Source: Paenibacillus phocaeensis
Lineage (GTDB): Bacteria; Bacillota; Bacilli; Paenibacillales; Paenibacillaceae
Direction of reading: 5' to 3'
DNA: 64,000 nucleotides
Assembly: GCF_900021165.1 (NCBI RefSeq)
Contig: NZ_FCOQ01000007.1
Location: 62,001-126,000 of the forward strand
The notes under the pieces were generated by a model. That model saw only the letters and a list, made by a program, of their open reading frames with translations. It searched no databases and was not told the DNA's origin. The translations under genes and the position numbers were made by a program. This document shows, piece by piece, positions 42,689 through 53,527 of the stretch (the stretch's first letter is position 1; the number at the start of each line of letters is the position of its first letter).

Positions 42689-43807
42689 TTAAGCTGGCGA
42701 AAGGCTTCTCAGCTTCTGATCCAGCAGCTCAAAGGTCAGCCGCAGCCGATCCTTCGGCATATCGCTGTAGCGGTCACCGATGTTTACCTCGAAGTGGCTT
42801 CCCCCCTCAACCTTCTCCTTAACCACAGGCGTTAAGCCGACTCCGGTTTCCCGATACACCTCAATCAGGATGGGTTCCAACTGCTCCTTGGACACTTCCG
42901 AATGGACATGGAACATGTTGGATACCGGGACAACCGGCACAGTCTTCAGATGATGGCACCGGTTGTACAGTTCGGAAAGTTCCTGGGCCTGCCGGTAATA
43001 TAAGTCCATTTTTCCGATGCGCTGCTCATAATAGTAATCCGCACTCAAAAAATACGGGTACAAACTGATCAAATCACCGCCGTGACGTCTTTTCCATACC
43101 TTGGATTGCTTCGTAAATTCCGGTTCGCCGGCCAAGATCGCCCCAGCGATTCCGCCGATGCCTTTGTAGAAGGAAATATAGACGCTGTCGAACAGGGCGC
43201 AGACGTCGGCCGCTGTTTTTTGATAGAAGGGAAGGATTTCGAACAGCCGCGCGCCGTCCAAATGCAGCTTGACGCCCTTCTCCCGGCAGTAGTCGGAGAT
43301 CGCAACCAGCTCGTCGAAAGGCGGCAGTTGGCCGCCGATCTCACGCTGCGGCAGCTCCAGCAACAGGCACGAGACATTTGCGGGCAGTTGCTGAACGTCC
43401 TTCAGATCGATAAGCCGGTCCTTGTCCGCGAGGAGGATCGGCTCAAGTCCGTGCAGCTCCTTCAGGCCGTCTTCCTCGTGAATCTCGAGATGGCATAAGG
43501 GATGATACGCTACGCGCTTCGACCCTTGCCGGTCGCACCAGATCCGCAGGGCAATTTGCTGCGCCATTGTACCGCTGGGAAAAAACACCGCCGAAGCCTT
43601 GCCAAGCACGCCGGCCATCTTCGTCTCGAAGGCCTCCAGGGCTCGGCCCGCACCGTACATATCGCTGTCCATCTCTCCGTCAATGGCGGCCAAAGCCTGC
43701 TTCAGGACCTCCACATTCCGTTTTCCATGGCCCCCTACTTGATAAACCGTTCGATCGAAAGCCGCTTTCAATGTCTTCTTATCCGGTGTTCCTGCGTGTC
43801 CATACAT
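42689..43807 (-). CDS. Low-specificity threonine aldolase family PLP enzyme (beta-eliminating lyase)
   Basis: ATG 43807, behind GAGG, gives 372 residues; the frame is open to 43954, but the extension is not protein-like. The fold-type I PLP architecture is clear: KASAVFFPSGTMAQQIALRIW for phosphate binding, KLHLDGARLFEI for the Asp that holds the pyridine nitrogen, and the Schiff-base Lys in ISFYKGIGGIAGA. Threonine aldolases of this class split L-(allo-)threonine to glycine and acetaldehyde; the related lyases act on other beta-hydroxy or aromatic amino acids. It ends just after the ArsR terminator, convergent with that gene. Confidence 0.85.
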   Translation of the reverse strand: MYGHAGTPDKKTLKAAFDRTVYQVGGHGKRNVEVLKQALAAIDGEMDSDMYGAGRALEAFETKMAGVLGKASAVFFPSGTMAQQIALRIWCDRQGSKRVAYHPLCHLEIHEEDGLKELHGLEPILLADKDRLIDLKDVQQLPANVSCLLLELPQREIGGQLPPFDELVAISDYCREKGVKLHLDGARLFEILPFYQKTAADVCALFDSVYISFYKGIGGIAGAILAGEPEFTKQSKVWKRRHGGDLISLYPYFLSADYYYEQRIGKMDLYYRQAQELSELYNRCHHLKTVPVVPVSNMFHVHSEVSKEQLEPILIEVYRETGVGLTPVVKEKVEGGSHFEVNIGDRYSDMPKDRLRLTFELLDQKLRSLSPA

Positions 43808-43915
43808 CGATCCTCGTCGCCCCTCTCCATGCTGTCTGTATAAACTGTGAGTTCCTGCTTCATTATAGCTCGATTCGGAGCGGGAATCGATGCTGACATG
43901 GGCAATAGATGATGA

Positions 43916-43950
43916 AAAAAAGAACGCCTGCTCCATGCAAGCGTCCTTCC
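43916..43950 (-). terminator. Terminator of the first chemoreceptor gene
   Basis: On the minus strand GGACGCTTGC, loop ATGGA, GCAGGCGTTC then T7. Confidence 0.8.
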
Positions 43951-43973
43951 ACATCCTTATCAGGGGAGTTGAT

Positions 43974-45254
43974 TTAAAGTTTAAACACGTTGGTTAGCCC
44001 GTTCATATTCTCGGACAACTCCACCAGCTGAGTGGAGGTCTTCTCGATATTGCCAAAAATTTTCTCCTGCGTGCCCAGCTGTCCCTGGATCTCGCCGGAA
44101 ACCTGCAGCCCTGATTCGATGGTGCCGTTTACGTCTTCCAGCGTGGCGGTCATTTCTTCCAGGGAGGCCGCCTGCGTGGTGACCCCGTCGGAGATTTCGG
44201 TCAGCATCGCAAAGGTGTTCTCGACATTATCGATGATGTGCTCGATATTGGTCTTCACATTCTCCGATTGCGTTACCCCTTGTTGGACCTTCTCCTCCGT
44301 CTGGGCGACTGCAGCCACAACGCTGCCGGTCCGAACGGTCATGTCCTCAACCAAGCTGCCGATTTCCTGCAGGGATTGATTCGTATCCTCGGCCAGTTTC
44401 CGGATTTGTCCGGCGACCACGGCAAACCCTCTTCCCTCTTCCCCCGCCCGGGCGGCTTCTATCGCCGCATTGAGGGCTAGCAGGTGCGTCTGTTCGGAAA
44501 TTTGTTTGATAATGCTGACAACCTCGGTAATTTTCTGGCTCTGCTCCTCTAGTCCAAGCACTTCGCTGCTGACGTGCTTCGTATTTGCCGCCAGCTCATT
44601 GATCGCCTCGACGATCGACTCCACCGATTGCTTCCCGCCTTCCGCGGAATGCATCACCGATTGAGCCTGCTCCGCGATTTGGTTAGACAGTTCCGCCGTC
44701 GTCTGCGAATGGTTCGTAATCTCGGAGATGGCAACGGCCGTTTGCTTCATGCTGGCCGCATTTTGGGTGAACACGCCCAGCAAATGCTTGACACCCTCAT
44801 TGATTTCATGCACCTGCCCATTGGCCTGCTCGATGATTCCGTTCAGCTCTTCCGATGATAACGTCACCCGTTCGGAGGAAGATTGGATCGTTGCGATCAA
44901 CTGTTTCAGGTTATCTCTGGCCTTCTCGAGCGACTGAACCATCTGACCCGCTTCGCCTTGCTGCGTCGTCCGGATCTCAAAGGACAAGTCATTTTCGGCG
45001 ATTGAATTCGCCAGCTTCACGCCTTGCTTGAGCGGACGGACCAGCAATAATTCGGAGATCAGAGCGGCAAACACCTCGAAAATGACAAAAATGATCAAAG
45101 CCTTGAACCCTAAAGAGGGCGTGATGAGCTTAAAGAAATCATGATGCTGGCTGTAAGATAACGTGACGACGAGTGCGGTATTCGAGACGAACATGGCCAA
45201 AAAAACGAGCACCATGATCCGAGTCCGAATAGAAATGTTGTGAATTCGATTCAT
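43974..45254 (-). CDS. Methyl-accepting chemotaxis protein with two adjacent membrane helices
   Basis: ATG 45254 after AGGTGAT gives 426 residues; an upstream extension to 45329 lacks a site. Two helices (about 10-32 and 45-65) are separated by only about a dozen residues, so there is no real extracellular sensor domain. A HAMP region ([26 protein letters not shown]) and a complete signalling hairpin follow, with the conserved tip [42 protein letters not shown]. Receptors of this shape sense cytoplasmic or membrane signals such as redox state or membrane potential. The ligand is unknown. No chemotaxis kinase genes are nearby. Confidence 0.9.
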   Translation of the reverse strand: MNRIHNISIRTRIMVLVFLAMFVSNTALVVTLSYSQHHDFFKLITPSLGFKALIIFVIFEVFAALISELLLVRPLKQGVKLANSIAENDLSFEIRTTQQGEAGQMVQSLEKARDNLKQLIATIQSSSERVTLSSEELNGIIEQANGQVHEINEGVKHLLGVFTQNAASMKQTAVAISEITNHSQTTAELSNQIAEQAQSVMHSAEGGKQSVESIVEAINELAANTKHVSSEVLGLEEQSQKITEVVSIIKQISEQTHLLALNAAIEAARAGEEGRGFAVVAGQIRKLAEDTNQSLQEIGSLVEDMTVRTGSVVAAVAQTEEKVQQGVTQSENVKTNIEHIIDNVENTFAMLTEISDGVTTQAASLEEMTATLEDVNGTIESGLQVSGEIQGQLGTQEKIFGNIEKTSTQLVELSENMNGLTNVFKL

Positions 45255-45464
45255 CTTAGCATCACCTGACTTGTTCGTAGTAGTAAAAATGAAAAGTCCC
45301 TCTAGTAAAATTTGAAAGAATCCAGGCATCTCCTCCTAGTTGCGAGATAGGCCTTAGGTTCCAAAAATTACATGTGTTGTTCATTATATAGTTCCATTTC
45401 ACTACAGTCAAATCAGTGCAAACGAAGCTCAAGTGATGGTAAACATACTATCGATGCCTGGAAT

Positions 45465-46583
45465 TCATGCTTCATATCCCCTTATTCCGGCAGCGTCCCT
45501 CTCACCAGCCATTCCCGGTGCCGCTTCGAGCATTACGCGATGCGCCGGATAGGCCAGCTTGATCCCCTCCTCCTCCAGCACCTGCATAAAGGCGAGATTC
45601 ATCTTCTGACGTGCCGTTAAGTACTCGGCCCACACCGTTGAGCGGGTGAAGTAATAGATGAAGATGCCTAGACTGCTCTCGTTGAAATCCGTAAACTTGA
45701 CCAGAATCGTACCCGGATCGATCTCTTCGTGGTTGCGGAGCAGCTGTTCGATTCGGGCGATGGCAACCGACAGTCGTTCCCGGTCGGAGTCTAAAGCGAC
45801 GCCAAGTGTAAAGCTGACCCTTCGTTTGCCCATTTGGCTCCAGTTCGTGATCGGCTGATCCGCAAGCGAAGCGTTGGGCACGGTAATCACCGCATCGGCG
45901 AACGTGCGGATTTTGGTGCTGCGAAAGGTAATGTCCTCCACCACGCCTTCAGCGGTTGGCGTCAGAATCCAGTCGCCTTTCGCGAAAGGCTTCTCCAGAA
46001 TGATCACAATGCCTCCGATGATGTTCCCTAACGTGTCTTTGGCCGCCAAGGCGACGGCTAAGCTGCCCAACCCCATGCCGGCCACCAGGCCGTTGATGCT
46101 GAATCCCCACTCCGCCCCAATTAAGGTCACGGTTAATAGAACGACAATAATACGCAGGACTTTCGACAAGAATGGAATGAGCATGCTTCCATCGTCTAAT
46201 CTAATTTTACGGCTAAGTCCCTCCAGCATCACCGAGGATTGAGCGGATAGAATATACATCCCCCAACCGATCAAAGCGATGACGCCGCTGCGGAATAAAG
46301 GATCCAAACCTATCGCGATTTCCCAACTGCGCGGCAACAAATATTTGAGCCCCAATTCAAGACCTATCAGAATGAACAACCACCGAAAAGGCCGTTCAAG
46401 CACTTGTCTCCATAACGCTCCCCGGTCAGTCGCCGCGGACTTGTTGCGGTCCAGCAGGGAGAACGCCAACTTCACGAACCCTTTGCTCAACACGGCAAAT
46501 ATGGCCACGATTCCGATGGCAATCCCTATATTCATCCATCCAAGCTGACTGAACAAGTCCGAGAATCTTCCCCCATCGTTCAT
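45465..46583 (-). CDS. MscS-type small-conductance mechanosensitive channel
   Basis: This 372-residue protein has four predicted membrane helices, one more than E. coli MscS. The pore helix and beta domain read GLVAGMGLGSLAVALAAKDT and LGNIIGGIVIILEKPFAKGDW. ATG 46583 follows AAGGAGG. MscS channels open on membrane tension during hypo-osmotic shock. The C-terminal alpha/beta domain (RVSFTLGVALDSDRERLSVAI, NESSLGIFIYYFTRSTVWAEYL) matches the B. subtilis YhdY/YkuT group. An MscL gene lies 17 kb downstream. Confidence 0.92.
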   Translation of the reverse strand: MNDGGRFSDLFSQLGWMNIGIAIGIVAIFAVLSKGFVKLAFSLLDRNKSAATDRGALWRQVLERPFRWLFILIGLELGLKYLLPRSWEIAIGLDPLFRSGVIALIGWGMYILSAQSSVMLEGLSRKIRLDDGSMLIPFLSKVLRIIVVLLTVTLIGAEWGFSINGLVAGMGLGSLAVALAAKDTLGNIIGGIVIILEKPFAKGDWILTPTAEGVVEDITFRSTKIRTFADAVITVPNASLADQPITNWSQMGKRRVSFTLGVALDSDRERLSVAIARIEQLLRNHEEIDPGTILVKFTDFNESSLGIFIYYFTRSTVWAEYLTARQKMNLAFMQVLEEEGIKLAYPAHRVMLEAAPGMAGERDAAGIRGYEA

Positions 46584-46641
46584 CGGTATAGCACCTCCTT
46601 AAAAATAAAGTGCCATTATACCATTAGGTATCGCAGATTGT

Positions 46642-47526
46642 CTAAAAAGACCGTTGCTCCCGCGCGAGTTCCATGAACACTTCCATTGCTTTGGTGTAAA
46701 AAGGCGATGCCTGTGTGACCAGGGAAAACTGACGGTGGTACGGCAAACCTTCCACATCCAACAAATGCAGCGTTCCAAGTACCATTTCCTTACGCACCGC
46801 CGCTTTAGACAACAGGCTGATCCCAAGCCCCGCTTCGACCGACTCCTTGATGATTTGCGTACTGCCAAATTCCATGTGCCGCCCCGGTTGAAACTGATGA
46901 CGGGCAAATAAATGATCCGCCGCTTCGCGTGTCCCGGAGCCGGCCTCCCGCACGATCCAGGTCTCCTCCTGCAAATCGGACAGACGAAGACCCTTCCGCT
47001 CCGCGAAACGGTGTCCCGCCGGGGCAACGATGTACATCGCATCCTCTGCGATCGGCTCGATCCGAAAGCGCTCATCCTGAAGCTCTCCTTCGATCATCCC
47101 CACATCCAGGCGGCGGCTTCCTACGAGCTCCGCGATCTCCTTGGAATTTCCGATCGTAATCGTAGGTTTGATTTCGGGGTACTCCTCCATAAGCCTCGCC
47201 AAAAGATGTGGCAGGACATATTCGCCATAGGTGTAACTAGCACCGATAGACAATTCCCCCCGCGCTGCGTGTTTCATATCATCGATGAGATACTGCATTC
47301 GTGCGTACAATCCGGAGATTTCCCGAGCGTGATGATAGACGATCTCTCCCGCCGGGTTCAAGCGCACGTATTTATTGCTGCGGTCCAGCAGCTTCGTTCC
47401 CAGCGTCTGCTCCAGCGAACGGACATATTGGCTGACCGCCGGCTGTGTCATGTGCAGCATTTCGGCGGCCCGGGTAAAGCTTTGCTTCTCCGCGACGGTA
47501 ATAAACACTTCAAGCGCCGGATCCAT
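46642..47526 (-). CDS. LysR family transcriptional regulator
   Basis: This 294-residue LysR regulator has an N-terminal helix-turn-helix (SFTRAAEMLHMTQPAVSQYVRSLEQTLGTKLLDR) and a two-lobed effector domain. ATG 47526 follows GAGGGAGG. Sequence style and context match CysL/YeiE-like regulators. It is divergent from a YeiH family transporter, with a 16-bp palindrome in the 122-base gap, the usual arrangement in which the regulator controls the neighbour in response to a sulfur or nitrogen metabolite. Confidence 0.92.
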   Translation of the reverse strand: MDPALEVFITVAEKQSFTRAAEMLHMTQPAVSQYVRSLEQTLGTKLLDRSNKYVRLNPAGEIVYHHAREISGLYARMQYLIDDMKHAARGELSIGASYTYGEYVLPHLLARLMEEYPEIKPTITIGNSKEIAELVGSRRLDVGMIEGELQDERFRIEPIAEDAMYIVAPAGHRFAERKGLRLSDLQEETWIVREAGSGTREAADHLFARHQFQPGRHMEFGSTQIIKESVEAGLGISLLSKAAVRKEMVLGTLHLLDVEGLPYHRQFSLVTQASPFYTKAMEVFMELAREQRSF

Positions 47527-47551
47527 CCCGTTTCCTCCCTCTATGCATTAC

Positions 47552-47567
47552 ATAAGTAATTACTTAT
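47552..47567. promoter_or_regulatory. Palindromic LysR operator candidate
   Basis: ATAAGTAATTACTTAT is a perfect 16-bp palindrome between the divergent lysR and yeiH genes, containing the T-N11-A LysR motif. A related TTACTTAT half-site recurs near 47594. Confidence 0.7.
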
Positions 47568-47648
47568 CATAATGATTCGTATGATTTATTTTACTTATCA
47601 TTAAAACCGAATTATGCTTATGAAGCAACTCAACGGAGGTGGATTCGC

Positions 47649-48740
47649 ATGGCAGCTTCCCTATTCCCATTTAAAACCGGGCTCACAACCCCTCAAACTG
47701 CGAAAAAAGCCGATCTCCTGATCGGAGGCATCGGCTTTACGCTGGTTATCGCTATGCTTGGCTTCGGACTCGCTCAAATGCCGGGCTTCAACCGGATCGG
47801 ACAGCTTGCCTGTTCGCTCTTCCTGGCTGTCCTTTACCGTCAGCTCGTCGGATACCCAGAGGCCCTGCGTCCGGGCATCCAGTTCGCTTCTCAACGGCTG
47901 CTTCGTCTGGCCATCGTTCTGTTTGGGCTGAAGCTAAACCTGGAGGTCGTGTTCCAGCAGGGTCTACCGCTGCTCGCGCGGGATGTCGCAACGATCGCCT
48001 TCAGCATCATCGCCACGCTGCTGATTGGCAAAGGGTTGAAGGCAGATTTCTCCCTCTCCCTGCTGCTGGGCATCGGCACCGGGGTGTGCGGAGCAGCGGC
48101 GATCGCCGCCGTCTCCCCCCTCCTCAACAGCAAAGAAGACGATACCGCCGTCGGCGTTGGCCTGGTCGCTATCGTCGGCACGCTGTTCTCCGTGGCCTAC
48201 ACATTTCTTCGTCCGTTGCTTCCGATGTCCGCCCTTCAATATGGGGCTTGGAGCGGGGTCAGCCTGCACGAAATTGCTCATGTCGTGCTCGCCGCGGAAC
48301 CCGCCGGCCCGGATGCTCTCGCCCTTGCTTTATTGGCCAAATTAGGCCGCGTATTTCTGCTGATACCGCTTAGTTTCCTGCTGATGTATGGCATGCAGCG
48401 AGCCCGGAGGAAAGCAGCGCTAAAGTCGAACGCCGGGAGATCGGCAGCCGGAAACGTATCTGAGCCGCGAGCCGCCGTTCCGTTTCCCTGGTTCCTGCTC
48501 GGCTTTATCGCTGCCAGCGTCATCGGCACCTATGGGTTTGGCACCTGGATTCCCGTGCCGGATACGGCGCTCCAGAATCTCTCCACCCTGACCGGCTTTC
48601 TGCTGACGATGGCCATGGTGGGCCTGGGGCTGAACGTGAACCTGCGGGAGCTCCGTTCCAAAGCGCTCCGGCCGCTTCTAGCGATGCTGATCACGTCAGC
48701 CTTGCTGTCCGCCGGAACCTGGCTCTCGCTTACACTTTGA
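47649..48740 (+). CDS. YeiH family putative sulfate exporter
   Basis: ATG 47649, behind GGAGGTGG, gives 363 residues with about ten membrane helices (family UPF0324/Cons_hypoth698). Landmarks are [47 protein letters not shown] and [23 protein letters not shown]. Members are annotated as sulfate exporters from work on taurine/sulfonate users, but the substrate is not firmly proven. The gene converges on and overlaps the second chemoreceptor gene by 11 bases. Confidence 0.9.
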   Translation: MAASLFPFKTGLTTPQTAKKADLLIGGIGFTLVIAMLGFGLAQMPGFNRIGQLACSLFLAVLYRQLVGYPEALRPGIQFASQRLLRLAIVLFGLKLNLEVVFQQGLPLLARDVATIAFSIIATLLIGKGLKADFSLSLLLGIGTGVCGAAAIAAVSPLLNSKEDDTAVGVGLVAIVGTLFSVAYTFLRPLLPMSALQYGAWSGVSLHEIAHVVLAAEPAGPDALALALLAKLGRVFLLIPLSFLLMYGMQRARRKAALKSNAGRSAAGNVSEPRAAVPFPWFLLGFIAASVIGTYGFGTWIPVPDTALQNLSTLTGFLLTMAMVGLGLNVNLRELRSKALRPLLAMLITSALLSAGTWLSLTL

Positions 48741-50463
48741 ACTTCCCGATCATCGCCTGCAATTCCTCGGACAACTGACTGAGCGCCTCCATGGAAGCCA
48801 TCATCTCTTGTACTCCCGCGTATTGTTCCTCGGTATGCGCGTAGACTTCCCGGGAGCCGGCGGCGGTCTGCTGAGCCACCCGGTCGATGGTCGAGATCGC
48901 CTGAACCACGGCATCGGATTGCGAGGACAACTGCTCGACCTGCCCGGCCACCCGGCCAATCCGTCCGGCCACCTGCTCGACCGCCTGCCGGATGCTGGTG
49001 AATACCTCGCCCGCCTGCCGAACCGTGGTTATGCCGGCGGCTACTTCTTGCGAACCCGCGTGCGCCGCCTCGATTACCCGCTCCATCTCGCTGCGCACGC
49101 CTTCGACCATCTCGGCCACGCCGGCGGCCGCTGCCCCGGTCTCCGCCGACAGCTTCCGCACCTCCCCGGCAACTACGGCAAATCCTTTGCCGGCTTCACC
49201 GGCCCGTGCCGCTTCAATCGAGGCATTCAGCGACAGCATCTGCGTCTGCTTGGCGATGCCGCTGATCAGCTCGGCGGCTTCCGCGATCTGACCGGAGCGG
49301 ACGCCCAACCGTTCGATGAACGCGCGCAGCTCGTCCATCTGCCGGCGGATCGTCGCCATTTGGGCTGCAGCCGAAGCCACGATCTCCTCGCCGGCCCGGG
49401 TTTCTTTCACCGCCGACTCCGATTGCAGGCGGGCATCGTCCGCAAGCCCCGCCATTTCCCGGGCTCCGGCGGCCATTTCCGCGACTTGGGCTACGCCAAG
49501 CTCGACGCTTTGCACCTGCTCCTCACTCCCGGCCGAAATGCCGCCCATAATTTCCGAAATTTCCTCGGAGGAGGTCCGGAACTGCTCCGACTGGCGGCGC
49601 AGCTGGTCGGCCGACGAAGTGACACGCCCGGCATGCCGCCCCAGATTGCCGATCATCTCCTGCCAGCTGCGTCTCATATAGTTGAAGGCATCGGCTAGTT
49701 CACCGATTTCATCGCGGTTTCTCACCGCCGCCTCCGCCAGCGTCAAATCGCCGTCCGCCAAATCGCGGGCGCCTTTCACCATCACCCTCATCGGCTTCAC
49801 GATTTGCCGGGACAACATCACCCCGGTCAAGACGGCGAACAGGATCGCGCCCCCGCCGCATAACGCGAGTATCCACAAGGTCAACGCCGATTCCTTCTGG
49901 AATTCGCTCAGCTTCGCCTGCAGTTCGTTCTCCTGCAGGGTTCGCAGCTCACTTGCCCCCTGAATCATCGTGTCCGACGTCGGTATAGCCCACATGAGGG
50001 CTTCCGCTTTCGCCAGATCCGGCTTGCCGGATTGAACGTATTCCCGAACCTTTCCCAACAGGCGGGCGAATGTTGCGTTAGACTCCGATAATGAGGACGC
50101 TGCCGGCTCTTGCGCTTTCCCTGCGGAAGCGCTTACGATTTCATTGATCAACGCGCTGAGCTGCTCATTGGCCTCCGTTAGCGGTTGCTCCTTCTCAGCC
50201 GACGGCTCTACGATATACCCGAACAGGAGGCTGTTTTGACGCTGCGTCTCGATCTCCAGCTTGGCCACTTGATCCAGAGCCGCTGTATTTTGCCGAAGCA
50301 GTTCGGAATAGTTCTCGTCCAGCCGGTTCAAGAACACGTAAGCGACCCCGGCAATGACGCCAACCAGCAGCGATACCGTGATAAAAGCCGCCGTCAGCTT
50401 CCGCCCGAGTGAAAATGCATGTCCCCCGTTCCCCCTTCTCCGGGATTTCTCCTGATTCTTCAT
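48730..50463 (-). CDS. Methyl-accepting chemotaxis protein with four-helix-bundle sensor
   Basis: This 577-residue chemoreceptor has an initial helix (about 22-45), an extracellular helical sensor of about 150 residues (4HB_MCP type), a second helix near 195-215, and HAMP ([21 protein letters not shown]). The signalling domain has tip [42 protein letters not shown] 50463 follows AAGGGGGG. The ligand is unknown. Its stop lies inside the last codons of the convergent yeiH-like gene. Confidence 0.92.
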   Translation of the reverse strand: MKNQEKSRRRGNGGHAFSLGRKLTAAFITVSLLVGVIAGVAYVFLNRLDENYSELLRQNTAALDQVAKLEIETQRQNSLLFGYIVEPSAEKEQPLTEANEQLSALINEIVSASAGKAQEPAASSLSESNATFARLLGKVREYVQSGKPDLAKAEALMWAIPTSDTMIQGASELRTLQENELQAKLSEFQKESALTLWILALCGGGAILFAVLTGVMLSRQIVKPMRVMVKGARDLADGDLTLAEAAVRNRDEIGELADAFNYMRRSWQEMIGNLGRHAGRVTSSADQLRRQSEQFRTSSEEISEIMGGISAGSEEQVQSVELGVAQVAEMAAGAREMAGLADDARLQSESAVKETRAGEEIVASAAAQMATIRRQMDELRAFIERLGVRSGQIAEAAELISGIAKQTQMLSLNASIEAARAGEAGKGFAVVAGEVRKLSAETGAAAAGVAEMVEGVRSEMERVIEAAHAGSQEVAAGITTVRQAGEVFTSIRQAVEQVAGRIGRVAGQVEQLSSQSDAVVQAISTIDRVAQQTAAGSREVYAHTEEQYAGVQEMMASMEALSQLSEELQAMIGKFKV

Positions 50464-50648
50464 TTATAATCCCCCCTTGGTTGGTTCTAACGAACAAGGG
50501 CCGCCAGACTTGGGATCCGCGGCCGATGCTCCTTCTGTTTATTCACTTGTATCATCTACCAACCGCAGCAGGAGGGGAATTCAAAATTCTCCTCTGTTCT
50601 ATTAAAATTCTCACCTCTCTGGCATCCGCATCGCTGCTTGCATGGAAG

Positions 50649-53282
50649 TTACGCCGCCTGCTTCGCCTTCCCGGACCGCAGGAAGATCTTGGCGAGCTCG
50701 TTCAGGAGGAGCGGAATCAACGCCAGCAGGATCACGAGCCCCCAGTCGGCCAGGCTGAGGTTTTGCACTTTAAATGCGGCGGCCAGGAACGGGATGGAGA
50801 TCGAAAGGTACTGCAGCAGCAATCCGGCCACAACCGCCCCCACCAACAGCAGATTGGAGAACACACCGATCGTAAAAATCGACTTGGTCGCACTGCGCTT
50901 GGCGAAAGAATAGAACAACTGCGACGCCGCCAGCACAACGAAAGCCATCGTGCGCGCATAGGTCATCACATCCTCCGGAATGTCGGCCGAGCGCAAGCCA
51001 TAACCATGCTCGCGAAGCCCTACGTAGAAGGCAACCAGCGTCAGCGCCCCGATCAACAAACCGCCTAGCACCGCCTGGATCGCAGCCCCCCCGGCAAAGA
51101 AGCTCTCCTTCGGATCACGCGGTTTGCGCTTCATGACGTCCTTCTCGCCCGGATCAACGCCGAGCGCAATGGCCGGCAGCGTGTCGGTGACCAGATTGAT
51201 CCAGAGGATCTGGGTTGCCAGCAGCGGCAAAGGCCAGAAGAACAGAATCGAAGCGAGAATCGCCACGATCTCCCCAAAATTGCACGCCAGCAGGAACGTC
51301 ACCGTCTTGCGGATATTGGCGTAGATGTTCCTCCCTTCCCGAATTGCCTGAACGATCGTCGTAAAATTGTCGTCCGTCAGGATCATGTCGCTGGCGCCCT
51401 TCGAGACGTCGGTGCCGGTAATGCCCATCGCTACGCCGATGTCCGCGGTCTTCAGCGAAGGGGCGTCGTTCACCCCGTCTCCGGTCATCGAAACGATGTT
51501 CCCTTGCGCCTTGAAGGCTTTCACAATCTTCACCTTGTGCTCCGGCGAGACGCGTGCGAATACGCGGATATTGTGGATTCTCTCGGCAAACGCCTCGTCC
51601 GAAAGCTCATCGATTTCCGCCCCGGTCATGCTCTGCTCGAGGGAGCTTGCAATCTCCAGCTCCTTGGCGATCGCTACCGCGGTGTTCCGATGGTCGCCCG
51701 TAATCATGACCGGCGTAATCCCCGCCCGCTTCGCCTCGCGAATCGAGTCCTTCACTTCGACCCGCGGCGGATCGATCATCCCGACGAAGCCGAGGAGGGT
51801 CAACCCCTGCTCCATTTCTTCCGGCGGCAGGATGCGGTCGGTATCCTTATAGGCGGCCCCGAGCACCCGGAGCGCATCGTCCGACATCGCTTCGGCCGCC
51901 CGGATATAGCGCTGCTTCAGCTCCTCCGTCAGCGGTACGACCTCTCCGTTCACGACGGCGGAGTTCGAAATGCGCAGCAGTTGATCGATTGCCCCTTTGG
52001 TATGGACGCGATAGCCCTCCCGCGTCTGGTTCAGCGTGGACATCAGCTTGCGGTCCGAATCAAACGGCTTCTCCGACACCCGCTTGTATTCCGCCTCCAG
52101 CGATTTTTTGAGCAACTGCTGCTGCTCGCCATAAGCCACAAGGGCAATTTCCGTCGGATCCCCGGTACCCTGACCGTTCTCGTAAGTGGCATCAGAGCAG
52201 AGGACCAACGTCTTGATCATTTCGATCGGCGCCTCGTCTCCCAGCGGCTCCGCCGTAAAATGCTTGACGACCGTCATTTTGTTCTGCGTGAGGGTTCCGG
52301 TTTTGTCCGAGCAGATAATATTAACGGAACCCAGCGTTTCGACCGCCGGCAGCTTCTTGACGATCGCGTGAATACGCGACATACGCGTGACGCCAAGCGC
52401 AAGTACGATCGCCACGATCGCCGGCAGCCCCTCCGGGATGGCAGCAACCGCAAGGCTGATCGCGGTCAGGAACAGCTCGAACAGATCGCGTCCCTGGATC
52501 AAGCCGATGACGAAGATCACCACGCAGATCCCGATAGCGATATAACCCAGCATTTTGCCGAGCTCTTCGAGCTTTTTTTGCAACGGGGTCAGCTCATGCG
52601 TATCCTCATCCAAAATTTTGGCGATTTTGCCCATTTCCGTGTTCATCGCCGTCCCGACCACAACCCCTTCGCCGCGCCCATAAGTCACGAGCGTGGACAT
52701 GAAGGCCATGTTGCTCTGATCGCCGATCGGGGTCTGGGGCTCGCTGTGCAGGTCTTCGGCATTTTTGTCGGAAGGCACGGATTCCCCGGTTAAGGCAGAT
52801 TCCTCAATTTGCAGGTTGGCGGTTTCGAGCAGCCGCAGGTCCGCCGGGATGAAGCGCCCCGCATCCAGAATCACGATATCGCCGGGAACAAGTTCCCCGG
52901 AATCCATCTCCTTCACCTCGCCGTCACGCCTCACCAGCGATTTGGGGGTGGTCATTTGCTGCAGCGCCTCAATAGCTTTCTCCGCTTTCTGTTCCTGAAT
53001 GACGCCGATGAACGCATTCAACAAAACAACAGCCAAGATGATGACGGCATCCATGTATTCGCCGACGATCAGCGTAACGATGGCGGCACCGAGCAGCACG
53101 TAGATCAGCATATCCTTCAGTTGGGCGAAGAAAAGCGCCCATATGCCGGGTTTCGGCTTGCCTTTGATTTGGTTCGGACCGTACTTCGACAGCCGGCTCC
53201 CGGCTTCCCCCGAGGACAGCCCGGCTGCAGGATCTACTTGCAGCTCCTGCAGAACGTCTTCCCGGGTTTGGGTATGCCACAT
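50649..53282 (-). CDS. Calcium-transporting P-type ATPase (P2A, SERCA-like, YloB-like)
   Basis: This 877-residue pump has all P-type landmarks: actuator TGES (ALTGESVPSDK), phosphorylated Asp in CSDKTGTLT (about residue 327), KGAIDQ nucleotide site, and hinge TGDGVNDAPSLK. Calcium ligands are conserved: PEGLPA in helix 4, NFGE in helix 5, and NLVTDTLPA in helix 6. These residues form both Ca2+ sites of SERCA, though B. subtilis YloB and others may move Mn2+ as well. ATG 53282 follows AAAGAGGTG. The gene is monocistronic and diverges from uridine kinase. Confidence 0.93.
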   Translation of the reverse strand: MWHTQTREDVLQELQVDPAAGLSSGEAGSRLSKYGPNQIKGKPKPGIWALFFAQLKDMLIYVLLGAAIVTLIVGEYMDAVIILAVVLLNAFIGVIQEQKAEKAIEALQQMTTPKSLVRRDGEVKEMDSGELVPGDIVILDAGRFIPADLRLLETANLQIEESALTGESVPSDKNAEDLHSEPQTPIGDQSNMAFMSTLVTYGRGEGVVVGTAMNTEMGKIAKILDEDTHELTPLQKKLEELGKMLGYIAIGICVVIFVIGLIQGRDLFELFLTAISLAVAAIPEGLPAIVAIVLALGVTRMSRIHAIVKKLPAVETLGSVNIICSDKTGTLTQNKMTVVKHFTAEPLGDEAPIEMIKTLVLCSDATYENGQGTGDPTEIALVAYGEQQQLLKKSLEAEYKRVSEKPFDSDRKLMSTLNQTREGYRVHTKGAIDQLLRISNSAVVNGEVVPLTEELKQRYIRAAEAMSDDALRVLGAAYKDTDRILPPEEMEQGLTLLGFVGMIDPPRVEVKDSIREAKRAGITPVMITGDHRNTAVAIAKELEIASSLEQSMTGAEIDELSDEAFAERIHNIRVFARVSPEHKVKIVKAFKAQGNIVSMTGDGVNDAPSLKTADIGVAMGITGTDVSKGASDMILTDDNFTTIVQAIREGRNIYANIRKTVTFLLACNFGEIVAILASILFFWPLPLLATQILWINLVTDTLPAIALGVDPGEKDVMKRKPRDPKESFFAGGAAIQAVLGGLLIGALTLVAFYVGLREHGYGLRSADIPEDVMTYARTMAFVVLAASQLFYSFAKRSATKSIFTIGVFSNLLLVGAVVAGLLLQYLSISIPFLAAAFKVQNLSLADWGLVILLALIPLLLNELAKIFLRSGKAKQAA

Positions 53283-53527
53283 ACAGCAGCACCTCTTTAC
53301 TCAGATTTGACAGGCAAGGACCTACCACTATTGTAAACCAGAACCACGGGAAATTATGAGAAAAAAGGGACGCCCGCGCCCCCTGATATCCCGCCACAAA
53401 TTTGCCATAATATGAGGGTTCCCGTTTGGGCTCCACAAGATGAAAAAATGCCCGGGCTATGCTACAATACTGGAATGTTAAACGGGAACGTTTAGAGGGA
53501 TGTATTTCTAGGAGGGTATTTCATTTC

